Shown here piece by piece: positions 1 to 6,869 of a stretch of DNA of 13,316 nt (positions within the stretch are counted from its first letter, which is position 1; each line of letters begins with the position of its first letter). Under the pieces are notes generated by a model. It was not told where the DNA came from, searched no databases, and was given only the letters and a program-made list of their open reading frames with translations. A program made the position numbers and the translations under genes. This DNA is from Acidobacteriaceae bacterium (GTDB lineage Bacteria; Acidobacteriota; Terriglobia; Terriglobales; Acidobacteriaceae): positions 1 through 13,316 of the forward strand of contig DAHXOQ010000047.1 in the NCBI GenBank assembly GCA_027364815.1, in the 5' to 3' direction.

Positions 1-31
1 GTCTACTCTGTCACGCAATATTATTGTTTAT

Positions 32-124
32 TTTCAGTGACTTAAAGATTTTTACCCAAACCACCATTTTGGCCCATTACGTGCATCTATCTTTACGAAT
101 CTGACTGCCCTGTAGTCACTGAAA
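32..124. repeat. Long-spaced 11-bp perfect inverted repeat
   Basis: TTTCAGTGACT at 32-42 is the exact reverse complement of AGTCACTGAAA at 114-124, with 71 bp between them. It could be a pair of regulator half-sites or the arms of a long hairpin. The 8-mer AGTCACTG also occurs at 5002-5009. No function is shown. Confidence 0.35.
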
Positions 125-165
125 TTCGTGGCAAAGGATGAGTCGGTCATGCAAGTGAGCCTGAA

Positions 166-186
166 GGGTGTGGGTATCCCAAACCC
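166..186. promoter_or_regulatory. Leader hairpin
   Basis: GGGTGTGGG (166-174) pairs with CCCAAACCC (178-186) around a 3-nt TAT loop, giving eight Watson-Crick pairs and one G-A mismatch. No T-run follows on the plus strand, so it does not look like a standard intrinsic terminator. It lies about 125 bp upstream of the receptor start and may be a 5'-UTR element or the end of an upstream transcript. Role unknown. Confidence 0.3.
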
Positions 187-312
187 CGATGGATCAACCG
201 AAGCACTGATGCCGTGAGTTGGATGCAGTCAAAACCAATACACGAAAAAGAAAAAAACAGGACAGCTTGCCCCTGATAAAGGCAACCTGCCGAATCAATT
301 TGGAGGAAGTCC

Positions 313-3300
313 ATGCGATTGAATCGTTTGCAAGGAGTGGTCCTTGCGGTTATGCTACTGATGGTTGGCAGCTTCGTTCTCGTCAACCTGATGCCCGTTG
401 CCCATGCTCAGAGCGCAACAACCGGCGCCATCGGCGGTGCGGTTAAGGATCCGTCCGGTGCAGTTGTTCCCAATGCTACCGTGACCATCACCAACACCGG
501 CACAAATGGCACCCAAGTGGTCAAGACAAACGCAGAAGGCCGCTACACGGCGAGCCAACTGGCCCCCGGCATCTATAAGGTCTCAGCTACCGCTGCCAAT
601 CTGCAGTCTTCCAGCACACAGTTGGAAGTCCTCGTCGGCACCACGGCTACCGCAGACATCAGTGTCTCGCCTTCTGGCAAAAAGGAAACGATTGAGGTGA
701 CAGCTTCAACACTGCCTCTCGTGGATACCCAGAACGTAGCCCTTGTCTCGACCTTCAATGAAGCGCAGATTCAGGATCTTCCAGCTCCCGGCGGCGACGT
801 TACTACAGTCGCTTTCACCGCTCCAGGCGTTGTAGTCAATGCTGGCGGTTCATATGGCAACTTCAGCTCCAACGGACTTCCCGGCATTTCAAACCTCTTC
901 GTCCTCAACGGTTTTGACAACCAGGACCCCTTTCTCAACCTGAACAACTCCGGCTCCTCCAACCTCACCCTCGGTCAGGGCGAACTTGCCGAAGCGACCG
1001 TCGTTGAGAATGGTTACAACTCACAGTATGGACGCGCCGCTGGCGCCTTGCTCTACTACACAACCAAATCCGGAACCAATGCCTTCCATGGTATGGCCGA
1101 CTACAACTACAACGGCACCATCCTCAACGCCAATGGCTGGTTCAACCAGTATGACGAAGGTCTCGTTGGCGCTCCGTTGACTCGTCCACACGCAGTTTCT
1201 AACGAGTGGGCAGCCAACGTCGGCGGCCCAATCATCAAGGATAATGTCTTCTTCTTCGGTGACTATGAAGGCCTCCACTATGTCCTCCCGGCCGGCAGCG
1301 GTCTCGTTACCCTTCCCAGCAAAGACCTTGAAGCCTATATGACCGCTAATGTGCCAGCAGATGCGGCCAACACTTACGGTCAGATCATCCACGCATTCGC
1401 TCAGTCGCCTGTAAATGCGAACGCTATCCCCGTTGCTAACGGCGGTGGAGCAGCGCAGGACAAAAATAATCTCCTGGGTTGCGGTGACATGGCCGGAGCC
1501 GTGGATCCCTTGGGTGGCTACTTGGGCGCAGTCCCGTCAGGTGGAGAAGGCACAGCTAACCCTTGTATGAACGTCGGCACTGCTTCGGTCAACAACATCA
1601 ACATTGAGTGGCTCTTCACTGGACGTCTCGATTGGACCATCAACGACAAGCACAGAATCTATGGTCGTTACAAGATGGATCGTGGCTCACAGCCAACTTC
1701 CACCAGCGTAATTGATCCTCTCTTCAGCGCAGTCTCTATTCAGCCGGAGTATGAAGGTCAATTCAACGATAGCTACACCTTCAGCCCTACCAAGACCAAC
1801 GTCTTCGTCATGGCTGCCAACTGGTACTCAGCATACTTTGGACCTGTGAACACGGCTGCCTCATACGCTGAACTGCCCATCAACTTCTATTACAGCGATT
1901 ATGGTATCGATGGCAGCGGCGTCAACAATTCGCCTGGCCTGCCCACTTTCGGCGTTCCCTTCTATCTGACCCAGGGTCGTAACGTGACTCAGTATCAGCT
2001 CGAAGATGACTTCAGTTGGATTCATGGAAAGCACACCATCAAGTTCGGTGCCAACTTCCGTCGCGATCTCGTCTCTGACTACGATCAGCAGGTCGAAACC
2101 GTCTTCGGCTACACCGTTCTTCTTGACCTTGGAACTATCGCCAATGGAAGCCTTACGTCAACGCTTCCTTTTGGTTTTAACTCTTACAACCAGGCCTACA
2201 CCAACGAGAAAACGGCTCACCTCGCCCTCTACAACCTCGGCGTTTATGCGCAGGATGAGTGGCAGGCAACCAACAAGCTGAAGATGACGCTTGGTATTCG
2301 CGTTGACCGTACCGGTAACCCGCTCTGTCATGGCAACTGCTTCTCCAATTATCTGGCAGGAACCTTCCCATCTTCTGGCGCATCAACCTCACAGCCTTAC
2401 AACGCTGCCGACGGTGGCTCCATTCGTGCTGCCAACGCGCATCCCTTCCCGAGTGTTGAGCTCTTCAACATCCAGCCTCGCGCTGGCTTCAACTACTCCA
2501 TCAATGAAAAAACTGAAGTTCGTGGTGGCGTAGGCCTCTTCTCTGATCTCTATCCGGCCGGCTTTGTCGACGGTGTGATCCAAAACTTCCCGAACTACAA
2601 TGGCGTGACGGCTCTCAGTGGCAATATTGCGCCATCAGGTGTTGGCACAATGGGCGGTAATACGGCTGATGCAAACTCAGTCGTCCAGACTGCCTATACA
2701 TCCGGGGGCAGCATCACGTCAATCAACGGTACACTAACTGCAGCGGGTGTGCCCTTTACTCCTCCGTCGGTCAATGCATACTTCCCGGGCAAGTTCAAGG
2801 TTCCCATGTACCTTGAATACAACCTCCAGATTCAGCGTGAGTTGAACAAAAACACCGCGCTTATCATCAACTACACCGGTAACTACGGATACCATGAAGT
2901 CATCCAGAACCAGCTCCTCAACGCTTCTGACAACACTTGGAACCAGGGTGCAGGTGCATGGGAGATTGGTCCTTCCGGCTCCTTTGCCGGGCTGGATGCA
3001 GCGCCTGCTGATCCCAGCTTTACCCGTGTCACCTCCTATTCCAACGCCGCGCACTCCAACTACAACGGCGTGTGGGTCAGCGTGAAGACCAGCGGACACG
3101 GCTTGACAGGTCAGGTCAGCTACACTTACAGCCACGCCTTGGACGAAATCTCCAATGGTGGTACCGGTGAATACTACAATACCGGTGCTGCTCTTTATCA
3201 GTTGACTCCGAACATGGTTCAGAACAACCTCAACTACTCAAATGCTGACTACGACATCCGTAATAATCTTACGGCTGACTTGGTCTATGTTGAGTCCTAC

Positions 3301-3891
3301 AAGAATCACAACTTTCTGCTGAATAGCTTCCTCGGTGGTTGGACGCTTGGTATGAAGACCTACTATCGTTCAGGTCAGCCCTTCTCCATTTACAACAGCA
3401 CACTGGCAAACGGTGGCTACACAAACTTGGGTAGTGAGTTCATGGGACAGAAGATGCCAGGTTATACTACGGGCACCCTCACCAATACCAGCGCTTCGGA
3501 TCCTCACTCTGCTGTCAAGGCGCCTTCACTGAATGGACTTCAGTATTATGGTGGATCAAATGCTGCCGGTACGCTCTTCAATCCCCTTCAGAATAGCTTC
3601 GGTGATATCCGCAGAAACTCACTGTATGGTCCGCATTACGCCAATACAGATCTGAGTGTGATGAAGACTCTCTACAAGCATGAAGCAATCAACTTCGAGA
3701 TTGGTGCCAATGCTTATAACGTCTTCAACCATACCAACTTCGGCCAGCCAAATAGCACGGTTACTGCGAACATGGCTAACTTTGGCTTGATCCAAAACAC
3801 GCTCGCTCCTCCAACCAGCCCCTATGGTTCCTTCCAGGGCGCTGCCGTTACACAGCGTGTCCTTCAGGTTCACGGCAAGATCGTCTTCTAA
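313..3891 (+). CDS. TonB-dependent receptor with N-terminal carboxypeptidase-regulatory-like domain (Oar-like)
   Basis: A 1192-aa outer-membrane beta-barrel protein, probably importing or binding a large substrate powered by TonB-ExbBD. Residues 1-32 are a signal peptide (basic N-end, hydrophobic core, AHA cut site before QS). Residues about 35-118 form a carboxypeptidase-regulatory-like (Ig/transthyretin-type) domain with the typical GAIGGAVKDPSGAVVPNA start and 'NAEGRYTASQLAPGIYKV' core. Residues about 126-260 are plug-like (IEVTAS..., YNSQYGRAAGALLYYTTKSG). The remainder is rich in aromatic beta-strands such as RIYGRYKMDRG, YAQDEWQATNKLKMTLGIR and SYTYSHALDE, and the protein ends in Phe, as outer-membrane barrels usually do. 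The start is set by GGAGG at 302-306, 6 nt before ATG. The length fits acidobacterial Oar-like receptors, which are longer than classical siderophore receptors. No clear TonB box and no SusD partner are visible, so the substrate cannot be named. A strong terminator follows, so it is probably a single-gene transcript. Confidence 0.93.
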   Translation: MRLNRLQGVVLAVMLLMVGSFVLVNLMPVAHAQSATTGAIGGAVKDPSGAVVPNATVTITNTGTNGTQVVKTNAEGRYTASQLAPGIYKVSATAANLQSSSTQLEVLVGTTATADISVSPSGKKETIEVTASTLPLVDTQNVALVSTFNEAQIQDLPAPGGDVTTVAFTAPGVVVNAGGSYGNFSSNGLPGISNLFVLNGFDNQDPFLNLNNSGSSNLTLGQGELAEATVVENGYNSQYGRAAGALLYYTTKSGTNAFHGMADYNYNGTILNANGWFNQYDEGLVGAPLTRPHAVSNEWAANVGGPIIKDNVFFFGDYEGLHYVLPAGSGLVTLPSKDLEAYMTANVPADAANTYGQIIHAFAQSPVNANAIPVANGGGAAQDKNNLLGCGDMAGAVDPLGGYLGAVPSGGEGTANPCMNVGTASVNNINIEWLFTGRLDWTINDKHRIYGRYKMDRGSQPTSTSVIDPLFSAVSIQPEYEGQFNDSYTFSPTKTNVFVMAANWYSAYFGPVNTAASYAELPINFYYSDYGIDGSGVNNSPGLPTFGVPFYLTQGRNVTQYQLEDDFSWIHGKHTIKFGANFRRDLVSDYDQQVETVFGYTVLLDLGTIANGSLTSTLPFGFNSYNQAYTNEKTAHLALYNLGVYAQDEWQATNKLKMTLGIRVDRTGNPLCHGNCFSNYLAGTFPSSGASTSQPYNAADGGSIRAANAHPFPSVELFNIQPRAGFNYSINEKTEVRGGVGLFSDLYPAGFVDGVIQNFPNYNGVTALSGNIAPSGVGTMGGNTADANSVVQTAYTSGGSITSINGTLTAAGVPFTPPSVNAYFPGKFKVPMYLEYNLQIQRELNKNTALIINYTGNYGYHEVIQNQLLNASDNTWNQGAGAWEIGPSGSFAGLDAAPADPSFTRVTSYSNAAHSNYNGVWVSVKTSGHGLTGQVSYTYSHALDEISNGGTGEYYNTGAALYQLTPNMVQNNLNYSNADYDIRNNLTADLVYVESYKNHNFLLNSFLGGWTLGMKTYYRSGQPFSIYNSTLANGGYTNLGSEFMGQKMPGYTTGTLTNTSASDPHSAVKAPSLNGLQYYGGSNAAGTLFNPLQNSFGDIRRNSLYGPHYANTDLSVMKTLYKHEAINFEIGANAYNVFNHTNFGQPNSTVTANMANFGLIQNTLAPPTSPYGSFQGAAVTQRVLQVHGKIVF

Positions 3892-3924
3892 GACGATCCG
3901 GCCCAAGCCGGAATGCTTCAACCT

Positions 3925-3952
3925 CAACGGGCGCTCTTCGGAGCGCCCGTTG
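3925..3952 (+). terminator. Intrinsic terminator-like UUCG hairpin after the receptor gene
   Basis: CAACGGGCGCTC (3925-3936) and GAGCGCCCGTTG (3941-3952) form a perfect 12-bp GC-rich stem closed by a TTCG tetraloop. It begins 33 nt after the receptor stop and is followed by TACTTTCC, a weak U-tract. The stem is unusually strong and the position is right for termination of the receptor transcript. Confidence 0.75.
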
Positions 3953-4029
3953 TACTTTCCCCCCCCAATCAACCTTGTATCTTTTCCCACCCACCAGCAT
4001 CTACCGATTAAATGGGTTTTCCTTTCCCA

Positions 4030-4097
4030 ACCCCGGAGGGGTAGGACGAGAATATCCCAGGGTGAACCCTGAGCGCAGTGAAGGGGCAACCCTGGGT
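4030..4097. repeat. Palindromic intergenic repeat-like segment
   Basis: Between the receptor and the thioredoxin gene lie a small hairpin (ACCCC-GGA-GGGGT, 4030-4042) and a larger inverted repeat, CCCAGGGT (4056-4063) with ACCCTGGG (4089-4096), whose loop itself carries ACCCTGAGCGCAGTGA. The shape (a palindrome with an inner 'GAGCGCAGTGA' phrase) suggests an interspersed repeat family, but only one copy is in this window. The remaining bases between 3953 and 4181 show nothing else. Confidence 0.4.
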
Positions 4098-4181
4098 AAG
4101 GTTTCCTCCAATCCCGCGCCCCGTAGGGTCGCTTGAACCAGACCCCAACTTTTGTCTGTGCCAAAAATTAGAGGTTCATCA

Positions 4182-4679
4182 ATGTCCATCAAATCCCGCT
4201 CTCTTCTCATTGCACTCTTTCTCTTCTCCGCCTTCGCCATCGCCCAAACCGGCCGCGAAATCTACCCCGACCCCACCCAGGCCAAATCCGACCTGGCCTC
4301 AGCTATAAAGACCGCCGCGCAATCCCACAAGCGCATCCTCCTCGACTTCGGCGGCAACTGGTGTGCCGATTGCCAGGTCCTCGACATCTACCTCCACAAC
4401 GACCAGAATCGCCTTCTCCTCGAATCCAACTTCCTCCTCGTCCACATCAACATCGGCCGTTACGATGCCAATCTCGACATCGCCGCAAAGTACCAAATCC
4501 CTCTTGACCGTGGCGTCCCTGCCATCGCCGTCCTCAGCGAATCCGGCAAGCTTCTCTACAGTCAAAAGTCCGGTGAATTTGAATCGATGCGTCGCATTGC
4601 CCCATCCACCGTCACCAGCTTCCTCACCCCATGGAAACCCTCGAAAGCAGGCTGCTCTCAAGTCATGCTCAACTGCTAA
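4182..4679 (+). CDS. Exported thioredoxin-family protein
   Basis: A 165-aa thioredoxin-fold protein. Residues 1-21 are a hydrophobic signal peptide ending near AIAQ. The redox motif WCADC (Cys61, Cys64) follows the strand RILLDFGGN, and Gly-Val-Pro113 supplies the cis-proline expected opposite the active site. It should therefore act in the periplasm as a thiol-disulfide reductase or as a thioredoxin-like partner. The start chosen is ATG 4182, with GAGG at 4171-4174 seven nt upstream. An in-frame TTG at 4152 would add ten residues before the signal peptide and is less likely. Two extra cysteines near the C-terminus (158 and 165, the last residue) are unusual. The closest general class is thioredoxin_7/DsbD-gamma-like domains. 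The gene stands alone, with a terminator before it and a convergent gap after it, so the neighbours give no client. Confidence 0.82.
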   Translation: MSIKSRSLLIALFLFSAFAIAQTGREIYPDPTQAKSDLASAIKTAAQSHKRILLDFGGNWCADCQVLDIYLHNDQNRLLLESNFLLVHINIGRYDANLDIAAKYQIPLDRGVPAIAVLSESGKLLYSQKSGEFESMRRIAPSTVTSFLTPWKPSKAGCSQVMLNC

Positions 4680-5023
4680 CCACTCTAAAATTCTTTTGAT
4701 TTGAATGGTTTAGGCGCAATTGCAGAAAATACCCCTCATCTATCGCATAATGGCTTTAAGACTGATCCCTGACTTCTGATATCTGACATCTGGCTAGCTT
4801 TCAAGATGGCTAACTAGTTAGTAAACATTTTAGCAACATAAAATCAGTAACTGTCAATCCATCAACAACATACACCACATAAATCTCTCAATTGACTAAC
4901 AAATTTTTCAAATAATCGACTGTGAAACTGTGATACCCCATCTAAACTACTCATAAATAATCACTTATCTAGCCAAATTCACAATAATTTACCAAAATTC
5001 CAGTCACTGTGAAACTGTGACAA
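4680..5023. other. AT-rich convergent intergenic region without a gene
   Basis: This 344-bp gap lies between two genes that converge on it. It is markedly richer in A and T than the coding sequence on both sides and has no plausible reading frame, tRNA or clear GC-rich terminator. It contains a 14-bp direct repeat (4920-4933 and 5007-5020), part of which forms a near-palindrome just past the phosphatidyltransferase stop. It may be a decayed insertion or acquired DNA, but no element ends are visible. Confidence 0.5.
4920..5020. repeat. 14-bp direct repeat, second copy inside a 19-bp near-palindrome
   Basis: CTGTGAAACTGTGA occurs at 4920-4933 and again at 5007-5020. The second copy is part of GTCACTGTGAAACTGTGAC (5003-5021), whose arms pair except at one T-T position and the centre. 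Read on the minus strand it falls 3-21 nt after the phosphatidyltransferase stop and could serve as a weak 3' hairpin, though no T-run follows. Confidence 0.4.
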
Positions 5024-5650
5024 TTACTCAATCGGCGACAAGTGCTTTGTATTCTGATACGTATACGTAATCCGATGTACCACCGTCATCGTTGAAAGCA
5101 CCGCCAGCACCCAAAGCGCCGGAGCCATCACTCCCCAATGATTGAAAAGCGCTCCCAGAATGATCAGCACTATCCGTTCAGGCCTTTCCATAAATCCTAC
5201 CTTGCATTGACCAATCAGCGCCTCCGCACGCGCTCTCGTATAGCTGACCATCAGCGATGTCACCATCACAAACGCTGTCAACACAACATACCGGAAGTGA
5301 TTGATGCGCGCATAGTAAACAAGTATTCCGAAGAACAGCACCACATCCGAATACCGATCCATCACTGAATCAAAAAACGCGCCAAAAACCGTAACCTGGT
5401 TCGTTCTCCGCGCCACACGCCCATCAACCATATCAAACAGCCCTGCGCCAATAATGACCAGCCCCGCATAGAAAAACATGCGCCCAGCATTAGTGACGTT
5501 AGCATGCCCAAATAAATAAGCCGCATAAAGATTGATAAGTACGCCAATAAACGTAAGCGCATTCGGCGAGATGCGAAGAATAGAAAGACCATGCACGATG
5601 CGATTAAGCAGCCATCCGCAGGCGCTTCCAAAGGCACTGGTCCAGGTCAT
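5024..5650 (-). CDS. CDP-alcohol phosphatidyltransferase, phosphatidylinositol-phosphate-synthase-like
   Basis: A 208-aa integral membrane enzyme that should transfer a phosphoalcohol onto CDP-diacylglycerol in the inner membrane. The family signature is complete: Asp73-x2-Asp76-Gly77-x2-Ala80-Arg81-x8-Gly90-x3-Asp94-x3-Asp98, in DMVDGRVARR...FGAFFDSVMDR. About six hydrophobic helices surround it. Beyond the core it has VSYTRARAEA (136-145) and GFMERPER (152-159), which I recognise as matching mycobacterial PgsA1 (phosphatidylinositol phosphate synthase, 'SYIKARAEA' and 'GFIERPER') better than glycerophosphate-type PgsA. The acceptor is therefore plausibly inositol phosphate, but this is inference. 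Phosphatidylglycerophosphate synthase or an archaetidylinositol-type activity are alternatives. A purine-rich GGAAG site precedes ATG 5650. It follows greA by 31 nt on the same strand, so it is likely cotranscribed. Confidence 0.88.
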   Translation of the reverse strand: MTWTSAFGSACGWLLNRIVHGLSILRISPNALTFIGVLINLYAAYLFGHANVTNAGRMFFYAGLVIIGAGLFDMVDGRVARRTNQVTVFGAFFDSVMDRYSDVVLFFGILVYYARINHFRYVVLTAFVMVTSLMVSYTRARAEALIGQCKVGFMERPERIVLIILGALFNHWGVMAPALWVLAVLSTMTVVHRITYTYQNTKHLSPIE

Positions 5651-5681
5651 TTCTTCCGTCCTTCTCTTCTAAACATCGCAG

Positions 5682-6173
5682 CTACTTTTCAGCGTCGCGT
5701 GCTTCTGCTTCATCGTGAATGGTTGTCAGCTTCAGTATCTCTAGTTCGCGTTTGCCGTTAGGCGTAACGATTGTCGCCACGTCGCCCACTTTTTTCCCTA
5801 CCAGCCCTCGACCAATCGGCGACGTCGTCGAGATGAGCCCCTGTGTAACGTCTGCTTCTTCGCTGGTTACAAGGCGATAGACGATCTCCTCATTTTTAGT
5901 GGAATCGTAAACAACAATCGTAGATCCAAACGCCACCTTATCTCGCGGGATGTTGCTGAGATTGACCAGCGAGAACTCACCCATTCGCTTCTTGAGTTGC
6001 CCCAGCCGCGCGTTCACAAACGTCTGCCGCTGCTTGGCCATGTGGTACTCGGCATTCTCTGAGAGATCTCCAAGCGAGACAGCTTTCTTGATCTCCGCCG
6101 GGAGCTCATGGGCCAATTCGTGTGCGAGTTGTTGAATCTCCTCTTGGAGTTTCTTTTTAATGTGGTCGGTCAT
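5682..6173 (-). CDS. greA: Transcription elongation factor GreA
   Basis: A 163-aa cleavage factor that enters the RNA polymerase secondary channel and stimulates hydrolysis of backtracked transcripts. The N-terminal coiled-coil (about 1-75) carries the acidic tip GDLSENAEY, with Asp36 and Glu39 positioned to help the catalytic Mg. The C-terminal FKBP-like domain (about 80-155) shows VAFGSTIVVYD, TSPIGRGLVGKKVGD and NGKRELEILKL, all typical of GreA. The start at 6173 (MTDHIKKK) is preferred because a GGAAG site sits just before it. An in-frame ATG at 6185 would add four residues and has no good ribosome site. The length is close to the usual 158 aa. It lies between ruvX and a phospholipid synthase gene, and probably has its own promoter (see 6239-6244). 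Confidence 0.94.
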   Translation of the reverse strand: MTDHIKKKLQEEIQQLAHELAHELPAEIKKAVSLGDLSENAEYHMAKQRQTFVNARLGQLKKRMGEFSLVNLSNIPRDKVAFGSTIVVYDSTKNEEIVYRLVTSEEADVTQGLISTTSPIGRGLVGKKVGDVATIVTPNGKRELEILKLTTIHDEAEARDAEK

Positions 6174-6238
6174 CCACGCTTCCATTGCGGGTGGCCATCA
6201 GGGGCACGTTACCGCGGGGAAATCAATATTCTTCTTAG

Positions 6239-6244
6239 ATTATA
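6239..6244 (-). promoter_or_regulatory. Candidate -10 box (TATAAT) for greA
   Basis: On the minus strand the sequence AAAACGCGTATAATCTAAG carries a perfect consensus -10 hexamer in the 78-nt gap between the ruvX stop and greA. It would place transcription start near 6232, giving a leader of about 60 nt. No good -35 box lies 16-18 nt upstream (that DNA is the ruvX 3' end), so the call rests on the -10 hexamer and position only. Confidence 0.4.
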
Positions 6245-6251
6245 CGCGTTT

Positions 6252-6713
6252 TCAGTCGCTGGATTCCTGATTGGCTTGGCTCTGCTTAAGTGCCTCAAGG
6301 AACGTCTCGAGAATCAATACAGCAGCAACCTGATCGACCAGCTCTTTGTGCCGCTGGCGTCTGTGGCCCGCCTCATAAAGAATCTCGTGCGCCGCGTGGC
6401 TAGTCAACCGCTCATCGATGAAGTGAATGGGCAATTTGGTCAGCTCACCGAGTTCGGCTGCGAACGCGTGAACGCGCTCCGATTGCCGGCTGACTTCTCC
6501 GGAAAGATGCAGCGGGTCGCCAACAATAATTGCCGCCACACTATACCGCCTGCAAAGGCGCGCTACGGAGCGAATGTCTTCACGTGTGTGGCTGCGTCGG
6601 TTGAGTGTAAGCACAGGCTGAACAGTGAGCCCGAGTTCGTCGGTCACTGCAACGCCAATGCGCTTAGAACCAATATCCAATCCGAGGTAGCGCGTTGGTG
6701 TAGTTGCTGTCAC
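6252..6713 (-). CDS. ruvX: Holliday junction resolvase-like / pre-16S rRNA nuclease YqgF
   Basis: A 153-aa RNase H-fold nuclease of the YqgF family. E. coli YqgF is implicated in 5' maturation of 16S rRNA. Visible motifs are YLGLDIGSKRIGVAVTDELG (first catalytic Asp13), IIVGDPLHLSGEVS, FIDERLTSHAA (Glu101) and LVDQVAAVLILETFL (Asp127), matching the D-E-D metal site of the family. The reading frame stays open to 6860, but the extra 49 residues have no family similarity. The start is therefore taken as GTG 6713, eight residues before strand 1, which gives the normal family length. No clear Shine-Dalgarno is seen there. It is divergent from mltG and upstream of greA on the same strand. Close linkage of yqgF and mltG homologues is common in bacteria, which supports both calls. 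Confidence 0.9.
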   Translation of the reverse strand: MTATTPTRYLGLDIGSKRIGVAVTDELGLTVQPVLTLNRRSHTREDIRSVARLCRRYSVAAIIVGDPLHLSGEVSRQSERVHAFAAELGELTKLPIHFIDERLTSHAAHEILYEAGHRRQRHKELVDQVAAVLILETFLEALKQSQANQESSD

Positions 6714-6869
6714 ATTTACAGAGTAAACCGCATAGCTTTGAACACGACATAGTAAGATGCGCCGATCAGATTCCGGTGTGCAGGCTAAGATGCTGGAACG
6801 ATACAATATATATTGGAAAGTTGTGCCCGTTCCGAGCAGGCAATTTAAGGCGAAAAACAAGAATCAGTG
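6714..6869. promoter_or_regulatory. Divergent ruvX / mltG promoter region with AT palindrome
   Basis: These 156 bp separate two divergent genes and must hold a promoter for each unless transcription comes from further away. The most promoter-like part is ATACAATATATATTG (6801-6815), which contains TACAAT as a possible plus-strand -10 and a perfect 12-bp palindrome CAATATATATTG (6804-6815). I see no confident -35 element for either direction. Confidence 0.35.

Larger units (their letters stand above)
1..312. other. Leader/promoter region upstream of the TonB-dependent receptor
   Basis: No convincing gene is seen in these 312 bases. Open frames reading into the receptor gene from either strand have no recognisable domain. 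The stretch holds an 11-bp inverted repeat (32-42 and 114-124), a compact hairpin (166-186), an A-rich tract (about 241-258) and the receptor's ribosome binding site. It presumably carries the receptor promoter, but I could not pick out a confident -35/-10 pair. Confidence 0.5.

Noticed and set aside
166..186. Riboswitch or terminator upstream of the receptor
   Set aside because: It is a single short hairpin without a T-run or any recognisable aptamer, so it is listed only as a leader hairpin.
3619..4164. 181-codon minus-strand frame over the 3' end of the receptor gene and the following gap
   Set aside because: It is antisense to the receptor C-terminus and to the terminator and repeat region, has no recognisable domain and no ribosome site. 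The peptide is what the palindromic repeats happen to encode.
6108..6752. 214-codon plus-strand frame
   Set aside because: It lies opposite the well-supported ruvX gene and the greA start. It has no domain and its residues are antisense of conserved ruvX motifs.
6714..6860. 49-residue N-terminal extension of RuvX
   Set aside because: The family begins just before the LGLDIGSKRIG strand. The extension has no similarity and would overlap the divergent promoter region.
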